Assembly: GCA_017615375.1 (NCBI GenBank)
Contig: JAGAAH010000030.1
Location: forward strand, 1-8,233
Origin: Lachnospiraceae bacterium
GTDB lineage: Bacteria; Bacillota; Clostridia; Lachnospirales; Lachnospiraceae
DNA length: 8,233 nt
Reading direction: 5' to 3'
The position numbers were made by a program, and so were the translations under genes. The notes under the pieces are model-generated. The model had not been told where the DNA came from and ran no database searches. It was given only the letters and a program-made list of their open reading frames with translations. Positions 1 to 6,881 of this stretch are shown in pieces. Numbering within the stretch: the stretch's first letter is position 1; each line of letters begins with the position of its first letter.

Positions 1-962
1 CATATGCGGCGTTAAGTGCGAATTCCAAAGGAAGAGATAGAGAAGAACCACAATGTGACATCAGAACAGACTACCAGAGAGACAGAGATAGAATTCTTCA
101 TTGCAAAGCATTCAGAAGATTAAAGTCTAAGACGCAGGTCTTTCTTGACCCGCAGGGTGATCACTATAGAACCCGACTCACTCATACTCTTGAGGTATCC
201 CAGAATGCAAGAACGATAGGCAAGGCGCTTCGTATGAACGAAGAGCTTATTGAAGCTATTGCCTTGGGACATGACCTTGGTCATACGCCGTTTGGTCATG
301 CCGGTGAACGTACGCTTAATAGGCTTTGTTCTGTGGGATTTAAGCATAACGAGCAGTCGGTTCGAATAGTCGAGAAATTAGAGAAGAATGGTCAGGGCCT
401 TAATCTTACCTGGGAAGTAAGAGACGGAATACTTAAGCACCAGATAGAGACAATTCCGGAGACTTTGGAAGGAAGAATAGTAAGAATTTCCGATAAGATT
501 GCCTATATCAATCACGATATCGACGATGCTATAAGAGCCAAAGTTCTTATGGAAGAGGATATTCCGACACACATAAGAGACTTCTTAGGTCATTCGACTA
601 CGGAACGTCTCGATACAATCATTCATGACATCATAGTTAACAGCATCGGCAAAGACGATATATTGATGTCGGATGAGGTATACGATGCAACCAAAGAGCT
701 CCGTGAGTTCATGTTTGAGAGAGTATACCTTAATAAAACCGCAAAAGCCGAGGAAGTTCAGGCGAGCAGACTTGTGGAATTCTTATTCGATTATTTCATG
801 TCGAATTTTGATAAGCTTCCGGAGAAGTTCAGAAGATTCCATGAAGAAGACGGTGATACGACGGAGCGTGTTGTATGCGATTATATTTCGGGTATGACAG
901 ACGAATTTGCGGTTAACTTGTTTGAGGATTATTTCCTGCCGAAGTCGTGGCAGATATTCTAA
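1..962 (+). CDS. dgt: dGTPase-like HD-domain dNTP triphosphohydrolase (5' end missing)
   Basis: Predicted cytosolic enzyme that hydrolyses dGTP (or other dNTPs) to the deoxynucleoside and tripolyphosphate. The reading frame is open from the first base (first complete codon at 3) and gives 319 residues, so the N-terminus lies outside the window; clostridial homologues are roughly 335-345 residues, so about 15-25 are probably missing. Counting from the first complete codon, the Dgt signature runs as follows: the conserved N-terminal SKGRDREE segment type (8-15), RTRLTHTLEV with the first metal ligand H61, GHDLGHTPFGHAGE with the HD pair H90/D91, and SDKIAYINHDIDD with the last metal ligand D164. 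All four HD-site residues are present, so it should be active. An ATG at 234 is not the start, because it would remove H61 and strongly conserved sequence. The gene stops 12 bases before dnaG, suggesting co-transcription. Exact dNTP preference cannot be read from sequence. Confidence 0.93.
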   Translation, partial: YAALSANSKGRDREEPQCDIRTDYQRDRDRILHCKAFRRLKSKTQVFLDPQGDHYRTRLTHTLEVSQNARTIGKALRMNEELIEAIALGHDLGHTPFGHAGERTLNRLCSVGFKHNEQSVRIVEKLEKNGQGLNLTWEVRDGILKHQIETIPETLEGRIVRISDKIAYINHDIDDAIRAKVLMEEDIPTHIRDFLGHSTTERLDTIIHDIIVNSIGKDDILMSDEVYDATKELREFMFERVYLNKTAKAEEVQASRLVEFLFDYFMSNFDKLPEKFRRFHEEDGDTTERVVCDYISGMTDEFAVNLFEDYFLPKSWQIF

Positions 963-974
963 AAAGGTATAGAT

Positions 975-2774
975 ATGGCACACTTTTCAGATGATTTGAT
1001 TGAAGAAGTTCGTTCGGCCAACAATATAGTAGATGTCATCGGAAGTTATGTAAGCCTTAAGAAGAAGGGCAATTCGTACTTTGGTTTATGCCCGTTCCAT
1101 AATGAGAAGACCGGTTCCTTTTCCGTATCGGACAGGAAGCAGATGTATTATTGCTTTGGATGCGGTGCGGGCGGCAATGTGTTTACGTTTCTTATGGAAT
1201 ATGAGAGCTTTAACTTTACGGAAGCCATGGAATTTCTGGCGGAGCGTGCCGGCATTAAGCTGCCGGAGCACGATATGACACCAAGCGATCGGCTTAAGAA
1301 CGATAAGAAAGAAAGAATACTTGAACTTAATAAGAAAGCCGCCACTTATTATTACACGCTTCTTCGTTCTCCTAAGGGCGCAACGGGCCTTAGGTATTTT
1401 AAGGAAAAGCGCGAGCTTGATGATGAGACGATGCGTAAATTCGGTTTGGGTTACGCGGATGTTCATAGCAATTCGCTCTATCAGTACCTAAAGAGCCAGG
1501 GCGCGGATGATGAACTTCTTAAAGAATCCGGACTTTGCGGCATTGATGAGAAGAAGGGCGGATATGACAGATTCTGGAACAGAGTAATGTTCCCGATTAT
1601 GGATATAAGAGACCATGTAATTGGTTTCGGCGGAAGAGTTATGGGAGACGGTGAGCCGAAGTACCTTAACTCGCCGGAGACGATTGTTTTCGACAAGAGT
1701 CATAACCTATACGGTCTTAATCTCGCAAAGCACAGTAAACGACCGTATTTACTCCTTTGCGAAGGATATATGGATGTAATCAGCCTCCATAAGGCAGGCT
1801 TTGACTGCGCAGTAGCGTCGTTAGGTACGGCGTTTACCGACGGACATGCCAATCTTATGAAGCGATACGTCAAAGATGTATATATAACATACGATTCCGA
1901 CGGGGCAGGTGTTAAGGCAGCACTTCGTGCCATTCCGATACTCAGGAATGCGGGACTTAATGCCAAGGTTATCAATATGAAACCTTATAAGGACCCTGAT
2001 GAATTTATAAAAGCGCTATCTGCCGAGGATTACGAGGAGCGCATACGCGATGCGGAGAACGGATTTCTGTTTGAAGTAAGAAAGTGTTATGAGCGCTATG
2101 ATATGTCAGACCCGGCGAAGCGAACGGAATTTCAGAATGAAATTGCGAATATGCTTACCATTTTTACGGACGAGCTTGAACGGGAGAATTACCTTACCGA
2201 AGTGTCTCGTAAGTACGAGATTGACGAGAATATCTTAAGACGTAAAGTCAATGAAATCGCAAATAAGAACGCGGGAAAGCCGGTAACCGAACCGCTTAAA
2301 GACGGCAGAATGATAAGCAATAAGAAAGAAGACGGCAGGTTAGTCTCTCAGAGGTACCTGATTACGGCATTGGTTGAGCACCCTGAACTGTATCCTCAGA
2401 TTAAGGATATTATCGTTCCGACAGATTTTACGGAAGAGCTTTATTACAAGGTTGCGATGATGGTGTATGACGGACTTGAGAAAGGCGATTTAATGCCGGC
2501 CAAGATCATAAGCGCTTTTCAATCCGAAGAAGATCACGGTAAGGTGGCATCGCTTTTTGAAACCACTATCGGGTATCTTAATACGGAGGAAGAGCTAAAG
2601 CGTGCGCTAATCGATACGTTGCTTAAAGTTAAGCAGAACAGTATTGAAAACAGCAAGTCAAATCCGGGCGATATTGATATCAATAAAGCCGTTTTAAAAA
2701 TGAAAGAAGATCAAGAAATACTCGTTAAGATTAAGAACCTGAATATCAAGCTTAACGACAACGGAGGTAATTAA
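975..2774 (+). CDS. dnaG: DNA primase DnaG
   Basis: Synthesises the short RNA primers for lagging-strand replication and works with the DnaB-type helicase at the fork. The 599-residue product has the usual length and domain order. The N-terminal CHC2-type zinc-binding domain shows C39, H42, C60 and C63 (motifs CPFHNEKT and YCFGCGAGG). The RNA polymerase core includes RFWNRVMFPI (199-208) and HVIGFGGRVM (214-223). The TOPRIM catalytic site shows E263 in CEGYMDV, D307/D309 in YDSDG, and D340/D342 in KDPDEF. The C-terminal part (about 450-599) is poorly conserved and helical-looking, as expected for the helicase-interaction domain. ATG 975 is supported by AAAAAGG at 961-967, about seven bases upstream, and by the typical MAHFSDDLIEEVR beginning. 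The end of the gene also encodes the ribosome binding site of rpoD. Confidence 0.98.
   Translation: MAHFSDDLIEEVRSANNIVDVIGSYVSLKKKGNSYFGLCPFHNEKTGSFSVSDRKQMYYCFGCGAGGNVFTFLMEYESFNFTEAMEFLAERAGIKLPEHDMTPSDRLKNDKKERILELNKKAATYYYTLLRSPKGATGLRYFKEKRELDDETMRKFGLGYADVHSNSLYQYLKSQGADDELLKESGLCGIDEKKGGYDRFWNRVMFPIMDIRDHVIGFGGRVMGDGEPKYLNSPETIVFDKSHNLYGLNLAKHSKRPYLLLCEGYMDVISLHKAGFDCAVASLGTAFTDGHANLMKRYVKDVYITYDSDGAGVKAALRAIPILRNAGLNAKVINMKPYKDPDEFIKALSAEDYEERIRDAENGFLFEVRKCYERYDMSDPAKRTEFQNEIANMLTIFTDELERENYLTEVSRKYEIDENILRRKVNEIANKNAGKPVTEPLKDGRMISNKKEDGRLVSQRYLITALVEHPELYPQIKDIIVPTDFTEELYYKVAMMVYDGLEKGDLMPAKIISAFQSEEDHGKVASLFETTIGYLNTEEELKRALIDTLLKVKQNSIENSKSNPGDIDINKAVLKMKEDQEILVKIKNLNIKLNDNGGN
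2763..2768 (+). promoter_or_regulatory. Ribosome binding site of rpoD inside the dnaG 3' end
   Basis: GGAGGT lies six bases before the rpoD ATG and within the last codons of dnaG, where it encodes Gly-Gly. It is a near-perfect Shine-Dalgarno sequence, clearly stronger than the ones before dnaG and trmK, and it fixes the start of rpoD at 2775. Because ribosomes finishing dnaG pass straight over it, translation of the two genes may be coupled. Confidence 0.85.
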
Positions 2775-3959
2775 ATGAGCGAAGCAGCGTTTAATTTCGA
2801 AGAGAAACTTAAGGAACTGGTTTCTCTTGGAAAAAGCAAAAAGGGAGTACTGGATGATAACGTCATTGCTGACTTCTTTAAGGACGTGCAGTTAGATCCG
2901 GAGCAGTATGAGAAGATTCTCGAGACTTTGGACAATAACGGTATCGATGTAATGAGGGCCGCAGATGAAGAACCTGACGATATTCCGGATGATATTCCGG
3001 AGGACCTTTCAGGCGATATCGGCGGAGAGCTCGGTGATGATATGTTTCTTATCGAGCCTGATGACGATGATCTTAGCCTCGAGGAAGATATCGAGATTGA
3101 GAATATCGACCTTTCGGTTCCTGACGGAATAAGCATCGAAGACCCTGTTAGAATGTACCTTAAGGAAATCGGTAAAGTGCCGCTTCTTACAGCACAGGAA
3201 GAAATCGAGCTTGCAAAGCGTCTTGAAGATGGAGACGCAGAAGCTAAAAAGCGTTTGGCGGAAGCAAACCTTCGTCTTGTAGTTTCAATCGCAAAGCGTT
3301 ATGTGGGACGTGGAATGCTTTTCCTTGATTTGATTCAGGAAGGTAACTTAGGTCTTATCAAAGCGGTAGAAAAGTTCGATTACAAGAAGGGATTTAAGTT
3401 CTCCACATATGCAACATGGTGGATTAGACAGGCAATAACAAGAGCCATTGCCGATCAGGCAAGAACAATCAGAATTCCTGTTCATATGGTAGAGACAATC
3501 AATAAACTCATCAGAGTTTCGAGACAGTTACTTCAGGAGTTAGGTCGTGAACCTACCCCGGAAGAAATCGTAAAAGAGATGAATCTTTCGGTAGACAGAG
3601 TCAGAGAGATTCTTAAGATTTCACAGGAGCCTGTATCACTTGAGACTCCGATCGGTGAAGAGGAAGATTCGCATATTGGCGATTTTATACAGGATGATAA
3701 GCTTCCTGTACCTGCAGAAGCTGCAGCATTTACGCTTCTTAGAGAACAGCTCCATGATGTTCTCGATACACTTACCGATAGAGAGCAGAAGGTACTTCGC
3801 TTAAGATTCGGTCTTGATGACGGAAGAGCACGTACGCTTGAAGAAGTAGGTAAGGAGTTTGGCGTAACGCGTGAGCGTATTCGTCAGATTGAAGCAAAGG
3901 CAATCAGAAAATTAAGACATCCTAGCAGATCAAGAAAGCTTAAGGATTACTTGGAATAA
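2775..3959 (+). CDS. rpoD: Primary RNA polymerase sigma factor RpoD/SigA
   Basis: Housekeeping sigma-70 factor that directs RNA polymerase to most vegetative promoters. The product is 394 residues, near the length of Firmicute SigA proteins. Domains in order: an N-terminal region 1.1-like part (1-60); a very acidic linker (62-120) rich in Asp and Glu; region 1.2 beginning at [11 protein letters not shown] (123-133); region 2 with [17 protein letters not shown] (164-180), [11 protein letters not shown] and the -10-reading helix [16 protein letters not shown] (210-225); region 3 with IRIPVHMVE (232-240); and region 4 with the helix-turn-helix [19 protein letters not shown] (364-382), which reads the -35 element. 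The linker contains a 12-base direct repeat at 2976-2999 encoding the DDIP motif twice. The ATG directly abuts the dnaG stop and has an excellent ribosome binding site. Regions 2 and 4 being complete identifies it as group 1 rather than an alternative sigma factor. Confidence 0.98.
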   Translation: MSEAAFNFEEKLKELVSLGKSKKGVLDDNVIADFFKDVQLDPEQYEKILETLDNNGIDVMRAADEEPDDIPDDIPEDLSGDIGGELGDDMFLIEPDDDDLSLEEDIEIENIDLSVPDGISIEDPVRMYLKEIGKVPLLTAQEEIELAKRLEDGDAEAKKRLAEANLRLVVSIAKRYVGRGMLFLDLIQEGNLGLIKAVEKFDYKKGFKFSTYATWWIRQAITRAIADQARTIRIPVHMVETINKLIRVSRQLLQELGREPTPEEIVKEMNLSVDRVREILKISQEPVSLETPIGEEEDSHIGDFIQDDKLPVPAEAAAFTLLREQLHDVLDTLTDREQKVLRLRFGLDDGRARTLEEVGKEFGVTRERIRQIEAKAIRKLRHPSRSRKLKDYLE

Positions 3960-3960
3960 G

Positions 3961-4686
3961 ATGCACTTGACTGAAAGAATGCAGGCTGTATGCGATTTGA
4001 TTAAGTATTCGAAGACAGTTTGCGATGTCGGATGTGACCATGGTTTCGTGCCCATATATCTTGTAAAGGAAAGAGCTTTTACCGCTGCATTGGCAATGGA
4101 TATTAACGAAGGACCGCTGGCTGCGGCAGGTATCAATATCGAGATGAACGGTGTGGCGGACAAGGTTAAGACGAAGCTTTCGGACGGGCTTAACATGCTG
4201 CTCCCGGGTGATGCGGAAGCTATTGTTATAGCCGGTATGGGCGGACGGCTCATGGTAAGAATCTTAGAGGATGCGATTGGCAAGATAAGCGATGATATCT
4301 TCGGTATCAAAGAGCTTATATTGCAACCGCAGTCGGAGTTACAGTACTTTAGAAGAAGCGTAAGGCAATTGGGGTTATATTGCGAAGCTGAAGATATGGT
4401 ACTTGAAGACGGTAAATTCTATCCGATGGGGCGGTACGTATATAAGGGAACTGAAGCTACCGATGACGATGATATGTCGGTTGGGCTTTTTGACAAATAC
4501 GGACAGCATCTTCTTGAAGATAAGAACGAAGTGCTAAGGATGTATCTTGAGAAAGAGAAAAAGAGTATAGCGGGAATTGTCGAATCACTTGAAAAAGCGA
4601 ACGACAGTGAGGAAAGAATCAAAAGAATGGCCGAAGTAAAAGAAGCTGCCGCATTAAACGAATTGGCGCTTAAATACTTCAAATAA
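3961..4686 (+). CDS. trmK: tRNA (adenine(22)-N(1))-methyltransferase TrmK
   Basis: SAM-dependent Rossmann-fold enzyme predicted to methylate N1 of A22 in the D-loop of bacterial tRNAs. The 241-residue product shows the TrmK/YqfN pattern: VCDVGCDHGFVPIYL (20-34, SAM-binding motif I), AMDINEGPL (45-53, with acidic D47 expected at the SAM ribose), AIVIAGMGG (87-95), and LILQPQSE (119-126), which corresponds to the QPN-type motif of the Bacillus protein with Asn replaced by Gln. The C-terminus (about 185-241) is charged and helical, matching the coiled-coil tail of the family. It starts one base after the rpoD stop. No good Shine-Dalgarno is placed correctly (AAGGA at 3942-3946 is 14 bases away), so translation probably depends on coupling to rpoD. 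The same neighbourhood, sigA followed closely by yqfN, is known in Bacillus, which supports the call. Confidence 0.93.
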   Translation: MHLTERMQAVCDLIKYSKTVCDVGCDHGFVPIYLVKERAFTAALAMDINEGPLAAAGINIEMNGVADKVKTKLSDGLNMLLPGDAEAIVIAGMGGRLMVRILEDAIGKISDDIFGIKELILQPQSELQYFRRSVRQLGLYCEAEDMVLEDGKFYPMGRYVYKGTEATDDDDMSVGLFDKYGQHLLEDKNEVLRMYLEKEKKSIAGIVESLEKANDSEERIKRMAEVKEAAALNELALKYFK

Positions 4687-4713
4687 TACCTTAAATGAAA
4701 GGACAATTTCACT

Positions 4714-6360
4714 ATGGGACAGATGAAGATAACCGTATTAAATGAGAACTATACTATGGACGAAGGCGCAACTTTCCTTGAGCTTGCAAATAAGGTACAG
4801 GATAAGTATGATGCTAAGATTGCACTTGCTAAGTATGCAGGAAAGTTACAGGAGCTTAACAAGAAGATTCCGGGTGAGGGAGAAGTAAGCTTCGTAACTT
4901 TAAATGAAGAGGATGGAAGAAGAGCTTATAGAAGAAGCGTAACGATGCTTATGCAGCGTTCGTTATATCATGTAAACAAAGATATTCATGTAAGAATTAT
5001 GTTTGCATTTAATCACGGATTCTATTGCGAATCAGAAGAAAAGTTCGAGTTCACCAAGGAATTTCTTGATAAGGTTGACGCCGATATGAGAAAGGCTGTC
5101 GCTGAAGACCTTAAGATTGAGAAAGAGACGATGAAGACCGATGAAGCTATGAAGATGTTTGAGGCACTCGGTATGAAGAATAAGGGTAACTTATTCCGTT
5201 ATCGTTCTTCTTCAAGCGTTAATGTTTATAAGCTTGGTCATTATCTTGATTATTATTACGGATATATGCTTCCGAGTACGGGATATCTTACCGCATTCGA
5301 ACTTATGCCGTTTGAACAGGGATTCTTACTTAGATTCCCGAAGGATGACCCTAACAAGGTTGCAGACTTTAATCCATCAATGAAGTTATTTAATGTACTT
5401 CATGAGGCTGAAGATTGGGGCAAGATGCTTGAAGTAGGTAACATCGGTGAGATGAATAATGCTATTTCAAGTGGCAGAATGCAGCAGTTAATCCTTGTTC
5501 AGGAAGCTTTAATGGAGAAGAAGATTGGACAGATTGCAGAAGAAATTGTTAATGGTGGCAAGAAGTTCGTTATGATTGCAGGTCCTTCATCTTCAGGTAA
5601 GACATCGTTCTCGTATAGATTATCGGTGCAGCTTACATCACTTGGAATGAAGCCGCATCCAATCGGAATTGATAACTATTACTGTGACAGACAGTTCTGT
5701 CCTAAGGACGAGAACGGAAACTATGATTTCGAGTGCTTGGAAGCAATCGATGTAGAGAAGTTCAATGAAGACATGCAGGCATTGGTTCGCGGTGAGACGG
5801 TTGATATGCCTACATTTAACTTTAAGACAGGTAAGAGAGAGTATAGAGGTAACTACTTAAAGATGGGCCCTGGAGATGTTCTTGTAATTGAAGGTATCCA
5901 CGGACTTAACGATAAGTTGTCATATTCGATTGATGCTAAGGATAAGTTCAAGATTTATATCTCTGCGCTTACTCAGCTTAATATCGATGAGCATAATAAC
6001 CTTTCAGCTACAGACGGAAGATTGTTAAGAAGAATCTGTCGTGATAACAGAACACGTGCAACTTCTGCAAAAGATACGATCGCTATGTGGGATTCCGTAA
6101 GAAGAGGTGAGAATAAGTACATATTCCCGTTCCAGGAGTCTGCTGATGTAATGTTCAATTCATCATTCATTTATGAATTGGCGGTAATCAAGCCTTACGT
6201 ACAGCCACTTTTATTCCAGATAACACCTGAGGATCCGGAATATGTGGAAGCAAAGAGATTATTAAAGTTCCTTGATTATATCTTACCGGTACCGTCGGAG
6301 GATATTAATCACAACTCACTCTTTAGAGAGTTTATTGGGGGAAGTTGTTTTAACGTCTAA
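4714..6360 (+). CDS. TGS-domain nucleoside (uridine) kinase fusion protein
   Basis: A 548-residue fusion. Residues 1-65 resemble a TGS domain. Residues 66-200 resemble the second additional (editing-type) domain of threonyl-tRNA synthetase: HGFYCESEE (101-109), AVAEDLKIEKE (128-138), LPSTGYLTAFEL (186-197). Residues 280-548 form a uridine kinase/phosphoribulokinase-like P-loop domain with Walker A GPSSSGKT (290-297), the substrate-site IGIDNYY (317-323), and VLVIEGIHGL (389-398) after the second strand. The likely reaction is ATP-dependent phosphorylation of uridine/cytidine or a related nucleoside, but the substrate is not certain. The histidines and cysteine that make the editing site in threonyl-tRNA synthetase are replaced (R74, M78, Y181, M185), so this part is more likely a regulatory or RNA/nucleotide-sensing module. 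ATG 4714 follows AAAGGA at 4698-4703 with a ten-base spacer; an ATG at 4723 would be too far from it. It lies 27 bases after trmK, probably in the same transcript. Clostridial and other anaerobe genomes are known to carry such fusions, usually annotated simply as nucleoside kinase. Confidence 0.88.
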   Translation: MGQMKITVLNENYTMDEGATFLELANKVQDKYDAKIALAKYAGKLQELNKKIPGEGEVSFVTLNEEDGRRAYRRSVTMLMQRSLYHVNKDIHVRIMFAFNHGFYCESEEKFEFTKEFLDKVDADMRKAVAEDLKIEKETMKTDEAMKMFEALGMKNKGNLFRYRSSSSVNVYKLGHYLDYYYGYMLPSTGYLTAFELMPFEQGFLLRFPKDDPNKVADFNPSMKLFNVLHEAEDWGKMLEVGNIGEMNNAISSGRMQQLILVQEALMEKKIGQIAEEIVNGGKKFVMIAGPSSSGKTSFSYRLSVQLTSLGMKPHPIGIDNYYCDRQFCPKDENGNYDFECLEAIDVEKFNEDMQALVRGETVDMPTFNFKTGKREYRGNYLKMGPGDVLVIEGIHGLNDKLSYSIDAKDKFKIYISALTQLNIDEHNNLSATDGRLLRRICRDNRTRATSAKDTIAMWDSVRRGENKYIFPFQESADVMFNSSFIYELAVIKPYVQPLLFQITPEDPEYVEAKRLLKFLDYILPVPSEDINHNSLFREFIGGSCFNV

Positions 6361-6388
6361 CCGATAGACTATGATAAAAAAACGTGAA

Positions 6389-6430
6389 GACGCACCCATT
6401 TAAATGTGCTACGCACATGAGGGGTGCGTC
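6389..6430. repeat. Nested inverted repeat (9-bp outer, 6-bp inner stem)
   Basis: The arms GACGCACCC (6389-6397) and GGGTGCGTC (6422-6430) are perfectly complementary. Inside the 24-base gap a second perfect hairpin sits, ATGTGC (6404-6409) and GCACAT (6413-6418) around a TAC loop. It lies 28 bases after the kinase stop codon. There is no T-run after it on the + strand, so it is not a textbook terminator for the kinase operon. A seven-A run at 6376-6382 precedes it, which on the - strand would be a T-run six bases after the stem. It could be a transcript 3'-end structure or a member of a dispersed palindromic repeat family. Confidence 0.6.
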
Positions 6431-6433
6431 GTG

Positions 6434-6469
6434 GCAGTCAGGGTCCGTCACTGCGTGACACCTAACTGC
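6434..6469. repeat. Imperfect hairpin just upstream of RNase P RNA
   Basis: Three paired blocks stack into one long stem: GCAGT (6434-6438) with ACTGC (6465-6469), AGG (6440-6442) with CCT (6461-6463), and GTCAC (6447-6451) with GTGAC (6455-6459) around a TGC loop, interrupted by small asymmetric bulges. It ends four bases before the first predicted helix of RNase P RNA. It may be part of the precursor leader of that RNA, or the second half of a compound palindromic element together with the hairpin at 6389-6430. Confidence 0.5.
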
Positions 6470-6472
6470 ATT

Positions 6473-6811
6473 TGCAGGGCAAATGATCGCGGCTGCAAGG
6501 TCGAAAGACCGCAGGTGAGGAAAGTCCGGGCTTCATAGGGCAGGATGCCGGCTAACGGCCGGTGGGGGAAACCCTAAGGATAGTGCAACAGAAAATAAAC
6601 CGCCGAGCAATCGGTAAGGGTGGAATGGCGGTGTAAGAGACCACCGCTTGTCTGGTAACAGGCAAGGCTGTGTAAACCCCATCCGAAGCAAGACCGCATC
6701 GAAGCGTTATTAGGTTGCCCGCCAAGCTTCAGGTAGGTCGCTTGATGTGGCTGGTAACAGTCATACTAGATAGATGATCATTCTCGACAGAACCCGGCTT
6801 ATAGTCCTGCG
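6473..6811 (+). ncRNA. rnpB: RNase P RNA, bacterial class A
   Basis: Catalytic RNA that removes 5' leaders from pre-tRNAs, acting with the RnpA protein. The universal core is present: GAGGAAAGTCCGGGCT (6517-6532), AGTGCAACAG (6582-6591), AAACCGCC and the 3' core ACAGAACCCGGCTTAT (6787-6802). Helices can be read directly: P1 GCAGGGC (6474-6480) with GTCCTGC (6804-6810); P2 AATGATC (6482-6488) with GATCATT (6776-6782); P3 closed by a GAAA loop at 6503-6506; P9 GGG-GAAA-CCC (6565-6574); a very short P12 CCGA-GCAA-TCGG (6603-6614); P14 (6647-6666) and P18 (6748-6763), each with a GTAA loop; and P15 GAAGC (6701-6705) with GCTTC (6726-6730) enclosing the GGT (6713-6715) expected to pair with the tRNA CCA end. 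P13/P14 and P18 make it class A. Ends are set from P1 and are approximate by a few bases. No convincing promoter is visible directly upstream. Confidence 0.96.
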
Positions 6812-6812
6812 C

Positions 6813-6852
6813 CCTCTCCCGCATGAAAGTGCGGGAGAGGTTAATATTAATT
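6813..6852 (+). terminator. Hairpin terminator of rnpB
   Basis: CCTCTCCCGCAT (6813-6824) pairs with GTGCGGGAGAGG (6829-6840) to give an eleven-base-pair perfect stem plus a terminal T-G wobble closing a GAAA tetraloop. The stem begins two bases after the last base of helix P1 of RNase P RNA. The following tract TTAATATTAATTG is AT-rich but not a clean T-run, so termination may be partial and some transcript may continue into the Mur ligase gene. The position and stability make a 3'-end role for rnpB likely. Confidence 0.75.
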
Positions 6853-6881
6853 GATTTATTCCGATTTGGGAGATTAGTACA

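Noticed and set aside
234..962. ATG at 234 as the start of the dgt protein
   Set aside because: The same frame is open to the window start and encodes conserved dGTPase sequence, including the first metal-binding histidine, upstream of this ATG.
1086..1466. 126-residue open frame on the - strand opposite dnaG
   Set aside because: It overlaps the conserved zinc-binding and core regions of dnaG and shows no recognisable domain or start signal.
2771..3136. Ser-rich open frame on the - strand opposite the rpoD N-terminus
   Set aside because: It is the complement of the acidic Asp/Glu codons of rpoD, has low-complexity composition and no ribosome binding site; an antisense shadow.
6345..6375. 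Possible promoter TTGTTT (6345-6350) and TATGAT (6370-6375) for rnpB
   Set aside because: The spacer is 19 bases, the -35 box is poor and the start would lie about 90 bases before mature RNase P RNA. It is possible but too weak to annotate.
6851..6879. TTGATT (6851-6856) and TTAGTA (6874-6879) as a promoter for the Mur ligase
   Set aside because: Spacing is right, but the -10 box is poor, it overlaps the ribosome binding region, and the start would fall inside the coding sequence.
6361..6881. CRISPR array, tRNA or riboswitch in the non-coding stretch
   Set aside because: No regularly spaced repeats, no tRNA cloverleaf and no known riboswitch core were seen; the stretch is explained by two hairpins, RNase P RNA and its terminator.
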